From Bacteroidota bacterium (GTDB taxonomy: Bacteria; Bacteroidota; Bacteroidia; Chitinophagales; LD1): a stretch of DNA of 64,000 bases. Where the stretch lies: the NCBI GenBank assembly GCA_947476645.1, contig CANJRM010000001.1, positions 1-64,000 on the forward strand, written 5' to 3'. A program made the translations under genes and the position numbers. The notes under the pieces were generated by a model, which saw only the letters and a program-made list of their open reading frames with translations, had not been told where the DNA came from and ran no database searches. Positions 1 to 10,936 of this stretch are shown here, piece by piece (position 1 is the stretch's first letter; every line of letters starts with the position of its first letter).

Positions 1-155
1 ATAACCTGACCATTCATATTGGTAAAAGAAATAATGATGTTGTTGAAAGTGGCATTGATAAATGCTTTACCTTCTGCATCTACTTTTACTACTCTTTTCT
101 TTGCCTTTGCTTTTGCAACTGCCGATGGTTGCTGAGCCGTTTGTTGTTTTGCCAT
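1..155 (-). CDS. rpsK: 30S ribosomal protein S11, N-terminal part (runs off the window edge)
   Basis: Reverse-strand translation [51 protein letters not shown]; follows rpsM in the expected order. Confidence 0.93.
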   Translation of the reverse strand, partial: MAKQQTAQQPSAVAKAKAKKRVVKVDAEGKAFINATFNNIIISFTNMNGQV

Positions 156-223
156 TTCGCTTTTTGTCTTTGAATTTGTATTCTGTATTGTCTAACTACT
201 CAATACTAAGTACTCACTACTTA

Positions 224-601
224 TTATTTGGTAACCATCTTCTTGTTAGCAACCGTCTTACGCTTACCCTTTCTGGTTCTCGCGTTGGTTTTAGTTCTTT
301 GTCCACGAACCGGAAGACCTTTACGGTGACGGATGCCACGGAAAGTTCCGATATCCTGTAAACGCTTGATGTTCTGCTGAACTTCTCCGCGCAATTCACC
401 TTCTACTTTCAGGTTGTCTGCCATAAAACGGAGAATACCGTTTATCTGCTCATCTGTCCAGTCCTTTACTTTGGTGTTTAGGTCTATATTATTAGAGCTA
501 AGAATTTTTGCTGCTGTGGTTCTTCCGATACCATATACATAGGTAAGAGCAATTGCGCCTCTTTTATTCTTTGGTAAATCAACACCTGAAATACGTGCCA
601 T
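224..601 (-). CDS. rpsM: 30S ribosomal protein S13
   Basis: [30 protein letters not shown]...[25 protein letters not shown]. Confidence 0.98.
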   Translation of the reverse strand: MARISGVDLPKNKRGAIALTYVYGIGRTTAAKILSSNNIDLNTKVKDWTDEQINGILRFMADNLKVEGELRGEVQQNIKRLQDIGTFRGIRHRKGLPVRGQRTKTNARTRKGKRKTVANKKMVTK

Positions 602-643
602 GAGTTAGGATATTTTTTTGATGATTAGTTATTGGATGACAAA

Positions 644-760
644 TTACCCTTGACGCTGTTTGAATTTCGGGTTCTTCTTATTAATGACAAACACAACTCC
701 TTTGCGTCTTACAATTTTGCATTCCGCACTTCTCTTTTTTACTGATGCTCTTACTTTCAT
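644..760 (-). CDS. rpmJ: 50S ribosomal protein L36 (38 aa, absent from the ORF track)
   Basis: Manual translation [38 protein letters not shown]; lies between infA and rpsM. Confidence 0.95.
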   Translation of the reverse strand: MKVRASVKKRSAECKIVRRKGVVFVINKKNPKFKQRQG

Positions 761-771
761 TTTTTAGTTCT

Positions 772-990
772 TTACTTGTATCTAAAAGTTATTCTTCCTT
801 TATTCAAATCGTAAGGGCTCATTTCTAACTGCACTTTATCGCCCGGCAAAATCTTTATGTAATTCATTCTCATCTTTCCCGAAATGTGTGCTAACAACTC
901 ATGACCATTCTCTAATTTCACTCGGAACATTGCATTGCCTAAGGCTTCTGTAATTGTTCCATCTTGTTTAATTAAATCCTGTTTTGCCAT
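772..990 (-). CDS. infA: translation initiation factor IF-1
   Basis: [72 protein letters not shown]. Confidence 0.98.
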   Translation of the reverse strand: MAKQDLIKQDGTITEALGNAMFRVKLENGHELLAHISGKMRMNYIKILPGDKVQLEMSPYDLNKGRITFRYK

Positions 991-1033
991 GAAAAAACTG
1001 TGTTAAATACACTACGCCCTTAAAAAGGGAATG

Positions 1034-1064
1034 CAAAAGTATTATTTACGAACACAGTTCCAAA
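1034..1064 (-). promoter_or_regulatory. Bacteroidota-type housekeeping promoter upstream of infA (TTTG-N19-TACTTTTG)
   Basis: Reverse strand has TTTG (1061-1064), 19 nt, then TACTTTTG (1034-1041), matching the TTTG/TAnnTTTG consensus. Confidence 0.7.
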
Positions 1065-1119
1065 TATTTGGTGGAAAAATTCTTGGGCGGGTAAATAGCT
1101 TCCGTTTTACCTCTTCGGT

Positions 1120-1935
1120 TTATCTTTTTACCCCTCTCAGTTCATACATTCCCACCACCTTAAACACATCGGGCAGGTTTCCCGCAATGTAGTTGTCTTC
1201 GTTGTGTTGCGTGGCGGTATGAAAGCCCGAAACCTTTTCAAAATTATCGTGCGTGTAACTAACGGGCTGAATTATTTCAGTTTCAAAACCTGCTTTACTC
1301 AGCATATCGCGCATACCCGTTGGAGAATTTTGCTGCGCGGTAAATTTGAATTTGTAAAACTGATTGATGTTCTCCAGAATTTCAGCAAACCGACTTTCTG
1401 TTAAGCCGTTCAACGATTCATTCACCAAATAATCTTTGATATAAATAAAGCCACCGGGTTTTAAAACTTTATGAGCTTCGCGCAGCACCTGTTCGTAATC
1501 ATAAGCATGACAGAAGGATTCGAAAAAATAAATGCCATCGTAAGTTTGAGCAGGAAAGTAGTTCGACAGAAAATGAAAATCACCTTGCCGCACAGTAAGT
1601 TTTGATGAAAGATTTCTTTCGGTAATCTTCGTTTGTGTAATCATGCGCTGCTCTTCATTAATAGTAAGCGCATCAATACTTACTCCATAATTCTCTGCAA
1701 AAAACAAAGCCGGTCCACCGAAGCCGCTGCCGGCATCAATTAGTTTTTGCCCGCTTTTTAATTGTATGCTTTGTGCGAGATAGTTCAGCAAATCTTTTTC
1801 ATCCACTGTCCGCGAACCCTGAATTACATCGCCCAGATACGTTTGATAAGTCTTATTATAAGTGTCGTAATGCGTACTCACTTTGCCTGTGTGCCTGCCA
1901 ATAAAATAGTTGCGGAGGAAGTTTGGCAGCTTCAT
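1120..1935 (-). CDS. SAM-dependent methyltransferase (class I)
   Basis: Motif I-like KLIDAGSGFGGPALFFAENYG; LREAHKVLKPGGFIYIKDY. Confidence 0.85.
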   Translation of the reverse strand: MKLPNFLRNYFIGRHTGKVSTHYDTYNKTYQTYLGDVIQGSRTVDEKDLLNYLAQSIQLKSGQKLIDAGSGFGGPALFFAENYGVSIDALTINEEQRMITQTKITERNLSSKLTVRQGDFHFLSNYFPAQTYDGIYFFESFCHAYDYEQVLREAHKVLKPGGFIYIKDYLVNESLNGLTESRFAEILENINQFYKFKFTAQQNSPTGMRDMLSKAGFETEIIQPVSYTHDNFEKVSGFHTATQHNEDNYIAGNLPDVFKVVGMYELRGVKR

Positions 1936-2714
1936 AATTTCTGAAGCAGGGTGTTATAACATTGCGTAACCGGAAAGTCTGGCACCGTAAAATTGAAATT
2001 CTTAATGGCGCTGTTCGCCACCTCCACATTCGCATTACTCGAACGATAATCATCGGTATTAATAGAAGGTAGCTTTATCAGTTTCAACTGAAAGCCGATG
2101 CTCTCGCAAAGTTTGATGTATTCATGCAAAGCCAGGTGAGTAAAAATACGCATGCTGTCGGTTTCGCTTTGCAGTGTCTTCTTAAACGCATCCTCGCGAC
2201 CTGTGGCATTCTTCCACAACACAAAATGATATTTAATGAAAAGAAACCCACCGGGTTTCAGAATATCAAAAGCATCGCGCAATACTTTCTCTTTATCATA
2301 CACATGCTCAAACGATTCGAGAAACATCACCATATCGAATGTTTCTTTCTGAAAAATATTTTTCATGAAATGAAAATCTGCCTGCTGATAATGCAGATTT
2401 CCCTTGGTTGATTTATCTCCGTAAGTTTTTTGTGCCGTGGCAAATTCAGTTTCACTGAAAGTAATTGCCGTTACATCGCAATTCTTTTTCTGCGCCAGAT
2501 AAGCCGCAAATGCACCAAGTCCGCAACCGGAGTCCAACACTTTCATACCGTCACTCACCGAAGAATCGAGAATAATATCTTCATAAGTTTCAGCAATATC
2601 TGTAGCGCGGTAACTCTGCACCGAGTTATCAGGAAAGGTAATTACCTGATGCACGCGATTGTAAAAATCCGCCACCTCCTTCGAAATACTTTTTAGTTTT
2701 TCTGTTTCGCTCAT
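1932..2714 (-). CDS. SAM-dependent methyltransferase (class I)
   Basis: MKVLDSGCGLGAFAAYLAQKKNCDV and LRDAFDILKPGGFLFIKYHF; 4-bp overlaps with both neighbours. Confidence 0.85.
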   Translation of the reverse strand: MSETEKLKSISKEVADFYNRVHQVITFPDNSVQSYRATDIAETYEDIILDSSVSDGMKVLDSGCGLGAFAAYLAQKKNCDVTAITFSETEFATAQKTYGDKSTKGNLHYQQADFHFMKNIFQKETFDMVMFLESFEHVYDKEKVLRDAFDILKPGGFLFIKYHFVLWKNATGREDAFKKTLQSETDSMRIFTHLALHEYIKLCESIGFQLKLIKLPSINTDDYRSSNANVEVANSAIKNFNFTVPDFPVTQCYNTLLQKL

Positions 2715-3943
2715 TTTATTTTTTGCAGCACCGATTCCAAAACCGGTTTTAAAATTCCCGGCATCACCACCGGAATTAAATTCTCTTTTCCTTCAGACAT
2801 CTTAAGTGTAATCAGTTTGTCAATTTTAAGTAACACTTTCTTGTCGCCCACAAACCTAAAGTTTACGGCATACATTTTTTCGTTGAGCAAATCGGCAGGC
2901 ACAATAAATTCAATTCTGTATTTGCCTTGGTCAAGATTGGTTGAAATAGTTGCCTGTTGAAGCGTAGATGAAGTAAAAGCAATCACTCCCGTTATATCAC
3001 AAACTTGCACACTAAAACTTCCATTGATTGTGTTTGTAATTTCTACTTCGCAAAAAATGCGGAATGCTTTTTTATTGCTGATGCCCTCGGCTTCTTCGGC
3101 ATAATCTGCCAAACCGTAATTCAGTATTTTAATTTCTTCGGTAGATGAAACCTCTTCCTTCTTCTTCAAATGAAAATGCTTTCCACCGTCAAACGAAAAA
3201 TATTCAGGAATGGCAATCGTGTAATATTTCTGAATCGCATCGCTGCTGCCCGTGTCGAGAATCTTTCCGTTCTCCATCAATAAAATTCTATTGCACAAAG
3301 ACGAAATCTCATTGAGGTTATGGCTGGCAATTAAAAGCGTTTTGCCTTGTGCAATCAACTCTTCAATCTTGGTTTTGCACTTCATTTGAAAGTTCGCATC
3401 ACCTACGTTAATCACTTCATCAATCAAATAAATATCTGCCTCCAGACAGGTGATAATTGAAAACGCCAAACGCAGATACATACCCGCGCTGTAGTTCTTC
3501 ACGGGCTCTTCAATAAAATTCTCCACCCCGCTGAAATCAACAATCTCCTGATATTTCTCTTCAATCTTTTCTTTGGTGAAATTGAAAAGCGAAGCAGAAA
3601 GAAAAATATTTTCTCTGCCCGAAAGTTCGGGATGAAAACCCGCGCCCACATCTAAAATAGAAACAGGCTTGCCGTAGAAATTTATCTCTCCGCTATCGGG
3701 CTGCATAATGCCGCTAAGAATTCTAAGCAGCGTAGATTTTCCCGCACCGTTTCTGCCGATAATGCCAATCGCTTCTCCTCTCTTTACTTCAATAGAAACA
3801 TTATCGAGTGCCTGAAAAAGTGTAGCAGAATTTTTCTTCGATGAAAACAAACCAGCTATGTTTTCTTTCAAACTATCGGCTCGGCTTTCATGAATCTGAA
3901 AACTCTTCGAAACGTTTTTTATTTCTAATGCTAACTCGCTCAT
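2711..3943 (-). CDS. polysaccharide ABC transporter ATP-binding protein with C-terminal Wzt-like domain
   Basis: Walker A GRNGAGKST, signature NYSAGMYLRLAF, long C-terminal beta-rich extension as in Wzt. Confidence 0.9.
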   Translation of the reverse strand: MSELALEIKNVSKSFQIHESRADSLKENIAGLFSSKKNSATLFQALDNVSIEVKRGEAIGIIGRNGAGKSTLLRILSGIMQPDSGEINFYGKPVSILDVGAGFHPELSGRENIFLSASLFNFTKEKIEEKYQEIVDFSGVENFIEEPVKNYSAGMYLRLAFSIITCLEADIYLIDEVINVGDANFQMKCKTKIEELIAQGKTLLIASHNLNEISSLCNRILLMENGKILDTGSSDAIQKYYTIAIPEYFSFDGGKHFHLKKKEEVSSTEEIKILNYGLADYAEEAEGISNKKAFRIFCEVEITNTINGSFSVQVCDITGVIAFTSSTLQQATISTNLDQGKYRIEFIVPADLLNEKMYAVNFRFVGDKKVLLKIDKLITLKMSEGKENLIPVVMPGILKPVLESVLQKIK

Positions 3944-3949
3944 GGTGCT

Positions 3950-4771
3950 TTATAAATGGTCGGCAGTAAATTTTTCATTCTTCACAAAAAACACCAGTCC
4001 GCTCACAAACAAAACAAACGCTAAAGCGAATGAAACCACAACCTGCATTTCGTTCACCGCGGTGCCTATAAATATCCAGCGATACAGCGCAATCACATTC
4101 GCCACGGGATGGAAATAATAAATGAAGTTGAACTGCTGCGGCACTATCGTTGTCGGATAAAAAACAGGCGTGAGCCATATTCCGAAACCTACCAAATAAG
4201 GAATGATATGATGCAAATCGCGGAAGCGCACCGTGAGCGCACTCAACCAAATCCCTCCCGATAAACCTGTAATGACATTCGCCAGCACAACTAAAGGAAG
4301 AAAAAGAATACGCCACGAAAACGGACAACCCATGAACAGCATCAGTATTACCAAAAGCACAATGGAAATACTAAACTCAATCAGCCCCGTAAGCGCTTTT
4401 GAAAGCGGCAACACCAATCGCGGAAACTGAATCTTCTTAATCAACTGCTGATTATTCATAAGCACCGTGCCCGCCTGACCTATCAACGAGGTAAAGTAAA
4501 ACCAGCCGATAATTCCGGTGAAAGCAAAAACCGAATAAGGCACATCAAGATGCAGCGGCATTACCCTTTGAAAAAAGAAACTGAAAATTATTAAACCCGT
4601 TAGCGGTTGAATCACCGACCACAAAAGCCCGAGGTAAGTTTGTGCATACTGCACCTTCAAATCGCGTTTGGCGAATGTGTAAATCAAATGGCGCACCTGC
4701 CACACATCGCGCAGGTAAGCTGCAACAGAAATCTGTCCCCCCCGAATGGTTTTGTAAATACGTTGTTCCAC
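3950..4771 (-). CDS. ABC-2 type polysaccharide export permease (Wzm-like)
   Basis: FAKRDLKVQYAQTYLGLLWSVIQPL, hydrophobic segments; next to the Wzt-like gene. Confidence 0.9.
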   Translation of the reverse strand: MEQRIYKTIRGGQISVAAYLRDVWQVRHLIYTFAKRDLKVQYAQTYLGLLWSVIQPLTGLIIFSFFFQRVMPLHLDVPYSVFAFTGIIGWFYFTSLIGQAGTVLMNNQQLIKKIQFPRLVLPLSKALTGLIEFSISIVLLVILMLFMGCPFSWRILFLPLVVLANVITGLSGGIWLSALTVRFRDLHHIIPYLVGFGIWLTPVFYPTTIVPQQFNFIYYFHPVANVIALYRWIFIGTAVNEMQVVVSFALAFVLFVSGLVFFVKNEKFTADHL

Positions 4772-4824
4772 TTAGTGTGTAAGGGTAACAAAAATTTTGG
4801 AGAGAAATTTTGCCGCAGCAGGTT

Positions 4825-7659
4825 TTATTTCTTCTTCAACTCCTCAATTTCTTTTCTCAACTCCTCAATCATCTTTTGCTGTTCCTGAATAGCTTTTACC
4901 ATTGGCGCCATCAAATCGTTATAGCGCACGCCATACATACCTGCATCATCCTTCGAAATAATTCCGCTGTGCGTAACGCCTGAAAGTTTAAGTGCTTCTT
5001 CTACTTCCTGCGCCACAAAGCCGTATTCTGTTTTTTTGCTTTCATCGTTATTGCGCACATAAGAAACAGGACGCAGCCTGCCTATAAACTCTAAACCAAG
5101 ATTGGTATTCTCAATATCTGTTTTCCATCTTCTGTCACTCGTTATTGTCCAAGCCACCTGCACACCAGCGTAAGTAATATTCACATCGCCAATGCGCACC
5201 TGATTGCTTGCGGTAATCGAAGGCACCTGCGCATTGTAACCAATAGCAGTGTTATTGCTTCCGGTAGTTAGCAGACTTAGCGCATTGTAGCCATCTGCTG
5301 TATTGTTATTGCCCGTAGTATTTGCCTGAATAGTTCCGTAACCATTTCCGGAGTTCCCGTTTCCTGTGGTGTTATTATAAAGAGCATTGGCTCCGTTACC
5401 TGTGTTATTAATTCCGATAGTATTGAAGTAAAGCGCGTTCTGTCCGTTAGCACTATTGAAACTTCCGGTGCTGTTTGTATAAAGCACGTTGGCTCCGTTA
5501 CCCGTATTGTTCCCTCCGCTTAAGTTCGAGAAAAGCGCATTCAATCCCGTACCAGTATTATTGGTTCCGGTGGTGTTCAACGATAAAGCTCCATATCCTG
5601 AACCCGTATTAAAACTACCACTGATATTCGCCTGCATTACACTCATGCCTATGCCCGTGTTACCATTACCAACCGTATTTACCAAAAGCACTCCTTCGCC
5701 ACACGCAATGTTATAACTGCCGCTTACATTTGCTGCTAAAGAACTTGTTCCTACAGCCGTATTATTTGCTCCCACTGTATTAGCACTTAAAGCACTCTTT
5801 CCTACTGCTGTGTTATTGCTTCCGGTGGTGTTTACATAAAGAGCGCGGTAACCAATACCCGTGCAATAAATATTTGTATTGCTGTTTCCTGCCTGCATAC
5901 CAAAAAATGTAGGCCCGTTAGGGTCTATTCTTCCGGCCTTCTGATTATTTACTCTGATATTAAAAGCAACATTATCTATAGTACCTAAGAAATTTGTGCC
6001 GTCAACTGTTCCCGTATTTCCTGTTAAGCCCCAGGCATTCGAAGCTCCGTTCTGCCCTGTAGCACCAACCGCTCCTGCCGGTCCTGTAGCTCCTACTGCT
6101 GCAGTTGCACCTGTGGCCCCTGTAGCGCCTGAGCCCGTAGCGCCTGTTATACCTATAGCTCCTGTGGCCCCTGTTAAACCAATACTGCCTGTAGCTCCTG
6201 TGGCTCCCGCTCCTGTAGCACCCACTGCGCCCGTGGCTCCTGTGTTTCCTACTGCACCCGTGCTTCCGGTTGCACCTGTGCTACCTATTGCACCTGTTGC
6301 TCCGGTTCCTGTTGCACCAGTTATTCCTATTGCTCCGGTTACTCCTGTAGCGCCTGTTATTCCTGTAACACCCGTAGCACCTACTGCTCCGGTTACTCCT
6401 ATACTACCTGTAACTCCTGTGCTTCCCACTGCACCTGTACTTCCTGTTACACCTGTTACTCCAATTGCTCCTGTTGCGCCTATCCCTGTACTTCCGGTTA
6501 ATCCTATTGAACCCGTTGCCCCTGTTGCTCCAATATTTCCTGTTGCGCCCGTAGCTCCTATAGCCCCTGTTACTCCTATACTACCTGTAACTCCTGTGTT
6601 GCCAACTGCACCCGTGCTTCCTGTAATTCCCATTACACCTATAGCTCCGGTTGCGCCTACTCCCGTGCTTCCGGTTATTCCTATTGCACCTGTTACACCT
6701 GTGCTTCCTGTATTTCCTGTTGCGCCCGTAGCTCCTGCTCCTGTAGCGCCCACCGCGCCTGTCGCTCCTGTGTTTCCTAAAGCGCCTGTGCTACCTGTAT
6801 CACCTGTTGCCCCTGTGGTTCCCGTAGCTCCTGTTCCTGTGCTACCTGTTAATCCAATAGCACCTGTAACTCCCGTGCTTCCTGTACTTCCGGTGGCGCC
6901 TGTGGCACCAACTCCTGTAGCACCTACTGCCCCTGTAAATCCTATAGCTCCTGTGCTACCTGTAGCACCTACTGCCCCCGTGGCACCCACAAAACCCGTT
7001 GGTCCAAATCCCGTAGCCCCTGTTAATCCTATAGCACCCGTTGCCCCTGTTGCTCCTGTACTTCCCGTGCTTCCTGTAGCACCCGTTCCTGTAAGCCCTA
7101 TTGCTCCCGTTGCACCTGTGGCTCCTGTACTTCCGGTTGCACCGGTACTACCCACTGCTCCTGTGACTCCTGTACCTGTGGCTCCTGTAAATCCTATAGC
7201 ACCTGTTGGCCCTGTATGGCCATTAACACCTATAGGACCTTGCGGGCCCGTGGCACTGTTAGCTGCAAAAAGTGCATAAGGCACGCTGATTAACTGCGAG
7301 GTTCCCATGTCGGTATAAACTCCGGTGTTATTGATATCTGTTTCTACCTGTAAAAACTTAGCACCGTTCGACCAGTCCACGGTTCCTAATGACCCCACCG
7401 CACCTATTTGCACATTCACTAAACCAAATTGATTGGTAGTAGTAGTTTGCACTTCGGTAAAAACAGAAGCACCCGTGGCACTAAGCTGATGAATAGTAAA
7501 GCGAATTTTTATAGGGCTGTTGGCAATTATACTGCCGCTGTTATTGCGCACTACTGCCTGATAATTCATTTGTGTAGGCGATTGCGCAAGCACGCCGTTC
7601 ATACTACACACAACACACAACAAGCTAAAGAAAATACAGAGGGGTGAGTTCTTTTTCAA
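4825..7659 (-). CDS. secreted collagen-like repeat protein with 17-aa repeats and C-terminal S74-type (tail-fibre chaperone) domain
   Basis: Signal peptide [26 protein letters not shown]; 127 G-X-Y triplets; twelve 17-aa NTTGxNNTxxGxxALxx repeats; C-terminal [29 protein letters not shown]...[12 protein letters not shown]. Confidence 0.93.
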   Translation of the reverse strand: MKKNSPLCIFFSLLCVVCSMNGVLAQSPTQMNYQAVVRNNSGSIIANSPIKIRFTIHQLSATGASVFTEVQTTTTNQFGLVNVQIGAVGSLGTVDWSNGAKFLQVETDINNTGVYTDMGTSQLISVPYALFAANSATGPQGPIGVNGHTGPTGAIGFTGATGTGVTGAVGSTGATGSTGATGATGAIGLTGTGATGSTGSTGATGATGAIGLTGATGFGPTGFVGATGAVGATGSTGAIGFTGAVGATGVGATGATGSTGSTGVTGAIGLTGSTGTGATGTTGATGDTGSTGALGNTGATGAVGATGAGATGATGNTGSTGVTGAIGITGSTGVGATGAIGVMGITGSTGAVGNTGVTGSIGVTGAIGATGATGNIGATGATGSIGLTGSTGIGATGAIGVTGVTGSTGAVGSTGVTGSIGVTGAVGATGVTGITGATGVTGAIGITGATGTGATGAIGSTGATGSTGAVGNTGATGAVGATGAGATGATGSIGLTGATGAIGITGATGSGATGATGATAAVGATGPAGAVGATGQNGASNAWGLTGNTGTVDGTNFLGTIDNVAFNIRVNNQKAGRIDPNGPTFFGMQAGNSNTNIYCTGIGYRALYVNTTGSNNTAVGKSALSANTVGANNTAVGTSSLAANVSGSYNIACGEGVLLVNTVGNGNTGIGMSVMQANISGSFNTGSGYGALSLNTTGTNNTGTGLNALFSNLSGGNNTGNGANVLYTNSTGSFNSANGQNALYFNTIGINNTGNGANALYNNTTGNGNSGNGYGTIQANTTGNNNTADGYNALSLLTTGSNNTAIGYNAQVPSITASNQVRIGDVNITYAGVQVAWTITSDRRWKTDIENTNLGLEFIGRLRPVSYVRNNDESKKTEYGFVAQEVEEALKLSGVTHSGIISKDDAGMYGVRYNDLMAPMVKAIQEQQKMIEELRKEIEELKKK
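5222..5833 (-). repeat. twelve tandem 51-bp (17-aa) repeats, [17 protein letters not shown] type
   Basis: Translation divides into 12 consecutive 17-aa units; 12*51=612 bp. Confidence 0.9.
6040..7248 (-). repeat. collagen-like G-X-T region, 403 codons
   Basis: 127 triplets plus 11 two-residue G-X interruptions; 127*3+11*2=403 aa matches the coordinates. Confidence 0.92.
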
Positions 7660-7827
7660 AGGATATTTGTTTCGTAAGGTAGGTGAAAATAAAAACAGAA
7701 GGCAATAAAAGAAGTGCCAACAGCAAAATAAAATGAGCTTATCTAAAGAAGAGAATAAGTCTAAAAACTAAAAATTGGATATTTTTTGGGGATACTCTGT
7801 GATTCACTAAGTTAAGCTTTTTCTCTT

Positions 7828-9255
7828 CTACGCCTTTCCTCGCTTAAACATCTTGCTCATTCCTTTAAACAAATCGCTTACCTCTCCGCGTATAGCGTCA
7901 ACAGGTCGCATGTTGGCTGCGCTCCAGGCAGGAATAAAACCGGCAAGTATTCCGGTTACAATAGAAATAGAAAGACCGATGATGATGTTTTGTGCAGTGA
8001 TGTAGAATTTAAAATCAGAGCCATTGCTTGCCACTACCCAGCCCAACGTTTTAAAAAGTATAATCACCAATGCCAAACCTGTGAGCCCGCCAAACACACA
8101 AAGCATAACTGCTTCGAGCAGAAACTCTAAAAGAATATAGAGTTTGCGCGCGCCCAATGCTTTTTTAATTCCTATTTGATACACGCGCTCCTGCACACTC
8201 ACAAACATAATATTGGCAATGCCGAAGGTTCCTACCAAGATGGAGAATCCGCCAATAAACAGACCCGCAATATTGATGATGGAAAAAATAGAAGCAATCC
8301 CTTCGGTAAAAACACTCACCTGATTAATCGCAAAATTATCTTCCTCATAAGGTGATAACCTGCGTATCGAACGCATGGCACCTTTTACTTCATATTTTAA
8401 TTCGTCCATCGGTACACCTTTCTTTGGAACGACAGCCAGCAAAGGGTCGTTGCCGTTATCATACATGTTTACAAACATGCTTGTGAAACTAAAAGGCACA
8501 ATCACATTGTTATCGAGTGTGAAACCAAAGAGGTCGCTGCCTTCTTTTTTAAGAACACCTATAACGGTCAGTTTTACTCCGCGAATTTTTATCTGTTCGC
8601 CTATTATATTGGTTCTGCCATTAAAAACATTTTCAGCTACCGAAGCACCAATCAAGGCAACCGCCTGCGCGTTGTTTGCTTCACCCGTAGTAAAGTAACG
8701 CCCCTGCTGAAACTCCATTTCTTTAATGCGGTTGTAGTCGTATGAAACTCCGAGAATCTGTGCGCGCTCTGCTTCGTTTTCTCCTGCGGCAACATTAGCA
8801 CCACCCGCAAAATACAGAATGCAGATTCCTTTTGCACCTTTCATTTTTTCCTGCAACTGGTCTAACTCTCTGCGATTAGTGCCGGGGCGGTTCAAATATT
8901 TCCACCACGGATAATTTCGGTCATCACCCCAAATCCAGGGCCATTTTTGCACATACAAAATATCGTTTCCAAATGATGCCAATGAATTTTGAATATTCAT
9001 TTGCATAGAGTTTACAGCCGTGCGAACCGAAATAATACAGAGAATACCTATGCTGATTCCAATGAGAGAGAGTGTCGAACGAAGTTTAGCAGCGCGTATT
9101 TCAGCGAAGGATAAAACCAAACTTTGCCATAAAATCTGAAAGAAAATGCTCACGCGGCAAACGTAACAAATCAAAAGAGAAATGTGATGCTGAGTCCGAT
9201 GAAGCCTCTCCCTTATTGCTAAAAAGGCAATAGAAACCACATTTTTACTTGTCAA
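7828..9255 (-). CDS. MacB/FtsX-family ABC transporter permease (start more likely the GTG near 9153)
   Basis: [25 protein letters not shown]-terminus; [34 protein letters not shown]. Confidence 0.88.
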   Translation of the reverse strand: MTSKNVVSIAFLAIRERLHRTQHHISLLICYVCRVSIFFQILWQSLVLSFAEIRAAKLRSTLSLIGISIGILCIISVRTAVNSMQMNIQNSLASFGNDILYVQKWPWIWGDDRNYPWWKYLNRPGTNRRELDQLQEKMKGAKGICILYFAGGANVAAGENEAERAQILGVSYDYNRIKEMEFQQGRYFTTGEANNAQAVALIGASVAENVFNGRTNIIGEQIKIRGVKLTVIGVLKKEGSDLFGFTLDNNVIVPFSFTSMFVNMYDNGNDPLLAVVPKKGVPMDELKYEVKGAMRSIRRLSPYEEDNFAINQVSVFTEGIASIFSIINIAGLFIGGFSILVGTFGIANIMFVSVQERVYQIGIKKALGARKLYILLEFLLEAVMLCVFGGLTGLALVIILFKTLGWVVASNGSDFKFYITAQNIIIGLSISIVTGILAGFIPAWSAANMRPVDAIRGEVSDLFKGMSKMFKRGKA

Positions 9256-9343
9256 ATCCGATTCTGCGGTTACTTTTGCGCCCTCGAAAATTCAGAAACG
9301 TTCTGAAATTTTGAATTCCGTAAAATTCAAAACCAATATACAA

Positions 9344-10393
9344 ATGAAACTCTCCAGCTTTGGATTCAACATCCCGAAAGACGCAGTAGCGCAGTATCCC
9401 GCAAAAAACCGTGACGACAGTAAACTGATGGTAATTGACCGCAGAACGGGAAAAATTGAACACAAAAAATTTCACGACATCCTCAAATACTTTGGCGATG
9501 GTGATGTGCTTATTCTGAACAACACAAAGGTATTTCCTGCGCGTCTTTATGGCACCAAGGAAAAAACAGGTGCTAAGATTGAAGTATTCCTTTTGCGCGA
9601 GTTGAACCAAAAACAATTTCTGTGGGATGTGTTGGTTGACCCTGCCCGTAAAATCCGCGTAGGAAATAAATTGTATTTCGGAGCTAACGATGATTTGATT
9701 GCAGAAGTAGTAGACAATACCACTTCACGCGGAAGAACTATTCGTTTCCTTTTTGATGGCGACTACGACAAATTCAAGAAAATTCTTTTCGGCTTGGGAG
9801 AAACACCACTACCTAAATATATTAAGCGTAATGTTGAGCCGTTAGATGCAGAGCGTTACCAAACTGTTTTTGCGCGCGTAGAAGGAGCAGTAGCTGCACC
9901 AACAGCCGGTATGCACTTCAGTCGCGAGTTATTAAAGCGGATGGAGATTAAAGGAGTGGAACTAGCAGAAGTAACTTTGCATACAGGTCTAGGAACTTTC
10001 CGCACTATAGATGTGGAAGACCTTTCGAAACATAAGATGGATGCCGAGGAAATTAATATTCCTGAAAAAGCAGTGAAGACAGTGAACCATGCAAAAGATA
10101 ATGGCAAAAGAATTTGTGCTGTAGGCACCACTTCTATGCGTGCTATTGAATCGGCAGTTTCTGCCGAGCATTATTTGAAACCATTCAACGGCTGGACAAA
10201 CCTTTTCATTCACCCGCCATACGATTTCAGCATTGCAAATACTATGTTGACTAATTTCCATGCACCAAAATCGAGCTTAATGATTATGGCGGCAGCGTTT
10301 TGCGGTTATGATTTATTAATGAAAGCTTACGAAAGCGCAGCTAAGGAGAAATATAAATTCCTTTCGTATGGCGATGCCATGTTGATTTTATAA
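9344..10393 (+). CDS. queA: S-adenosylmethionine:tRNA ribosyltransferase-isomerase
   Basis: [64 protein letters not shown]. Confidence 0.96.
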   Translation: MKLSSFGFNIPKDAVAQYPAKNRDDSKLMVIDRRTGKIEHKKFHDILKYFGDGDVLILNNTKVFPARLYGTKEKTGAKIEVFLLRELNQKQFLWDVLVDPARKIRVGNKLYFGANDDLIAEVVDNTTSRGRTIRFLFDGDYDKFKKILFGLGETPLPKYIKRNVEPLDAERYQTVFARVEGAVAAPTAGMHFSRELLKRMEIKGVELAEVTLHTGLGTFRTIDVEDLSKHKMDAEEINIPEKAVKTVNHAKDNGKRICAVGTTSMRAIESAVSAEHYLKPFNGWTNLFIHPPYDFSIANTMLTNFHAPKSSLMIMAAAFCGYDLLMKAYESAAKEKYKFLSYGDAMLIL

Positions 10394-10410
10394 TAGGCAG
10401 CCTGTGCCAA

Positions 10411-10459
10411 TACAAAAAAACAAAAGCCACCCGAAAGAGTGGCTTTTGTTTTTTGTATT
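10411..10459 (+). terminator. rho-independent terminator hairpin, likely bidirectional
   Basis: tacaaaaaaacaaaagccac-ccgaaaga-gtggcttttgttttttgta just after the queA stop. Confidence 0.85.
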
Positions 10460-10495
10460 AACCGTGAACAGTCAACAGCAAACCATTATTTTTTT

Positions 10496-10762
10496 TCAAT
10501 GCTCATCCTCATTAAAGAAGAAATCTTCTTTAGTGGGATAGTCGGGCCAGATATCTTCGATGCCTTCATAGCTTTCGCCATCGTCATCTAATTCTTGTAG
10601 GTTTTCAATTACTTCCACTGGCGCACCGGAACGAATTCCGTAATCAATCAACTCATCTTTAGTAGATGGCCAAGGCGCGTCTTCGAGGTATGATGCTAAT
10701 TCGAGTGTCCAAAACATAAGCGTGTGCCTTTTTTTACAGCGCGCAAAAGTATATTTTTCCAT
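10496..10762 (-). CDS. DUF2795-like protein
   Basis: TLELASYLEDAPWPSTKDELIDYGIRSGAPVEVIENLQEL...IWPDYPTKEDFFFNEDE. Confidence 0.8.
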   Translation of the reverse strand: MEKYTFARCKKRHTLMFWTLELASYLEDAPWPSTKDELIDYGIRSGAPVEVIENLQELDDDGESYEGIEDIWPDYPTKEDFFFNEDEH

Positions 10763-10936
10763 TAAACAACAAACTCAATAAAATTTATTGTTGGTAAGCA
10801 GTTTTTATTCGCTGAAAAAATAGCGTTGCATCTGCTCCTTTAGTGCACAATCAAAACGGCTTTCAACATACAAAATCTGCAAAACTGTTTTGCGAACTCA
10901 ACTGAATTAGGATAAGTTTACCACCGAAAATCAAGC

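Noticed and set aside
5489-5716. 75-aa plus-strand ORF
   Set aside because: Antisense to the 17-aa repeat region of the same protein; composition explained by the repeat.
5996-7279. 427-aa plus-strand ORF made of APVAPVAPV repeats
   Set aside because: It is antisense to the collagen-like GXT region. The proline/valine repeat is the forced complement of Gly/Thr codons; no signal peptide or independent support.
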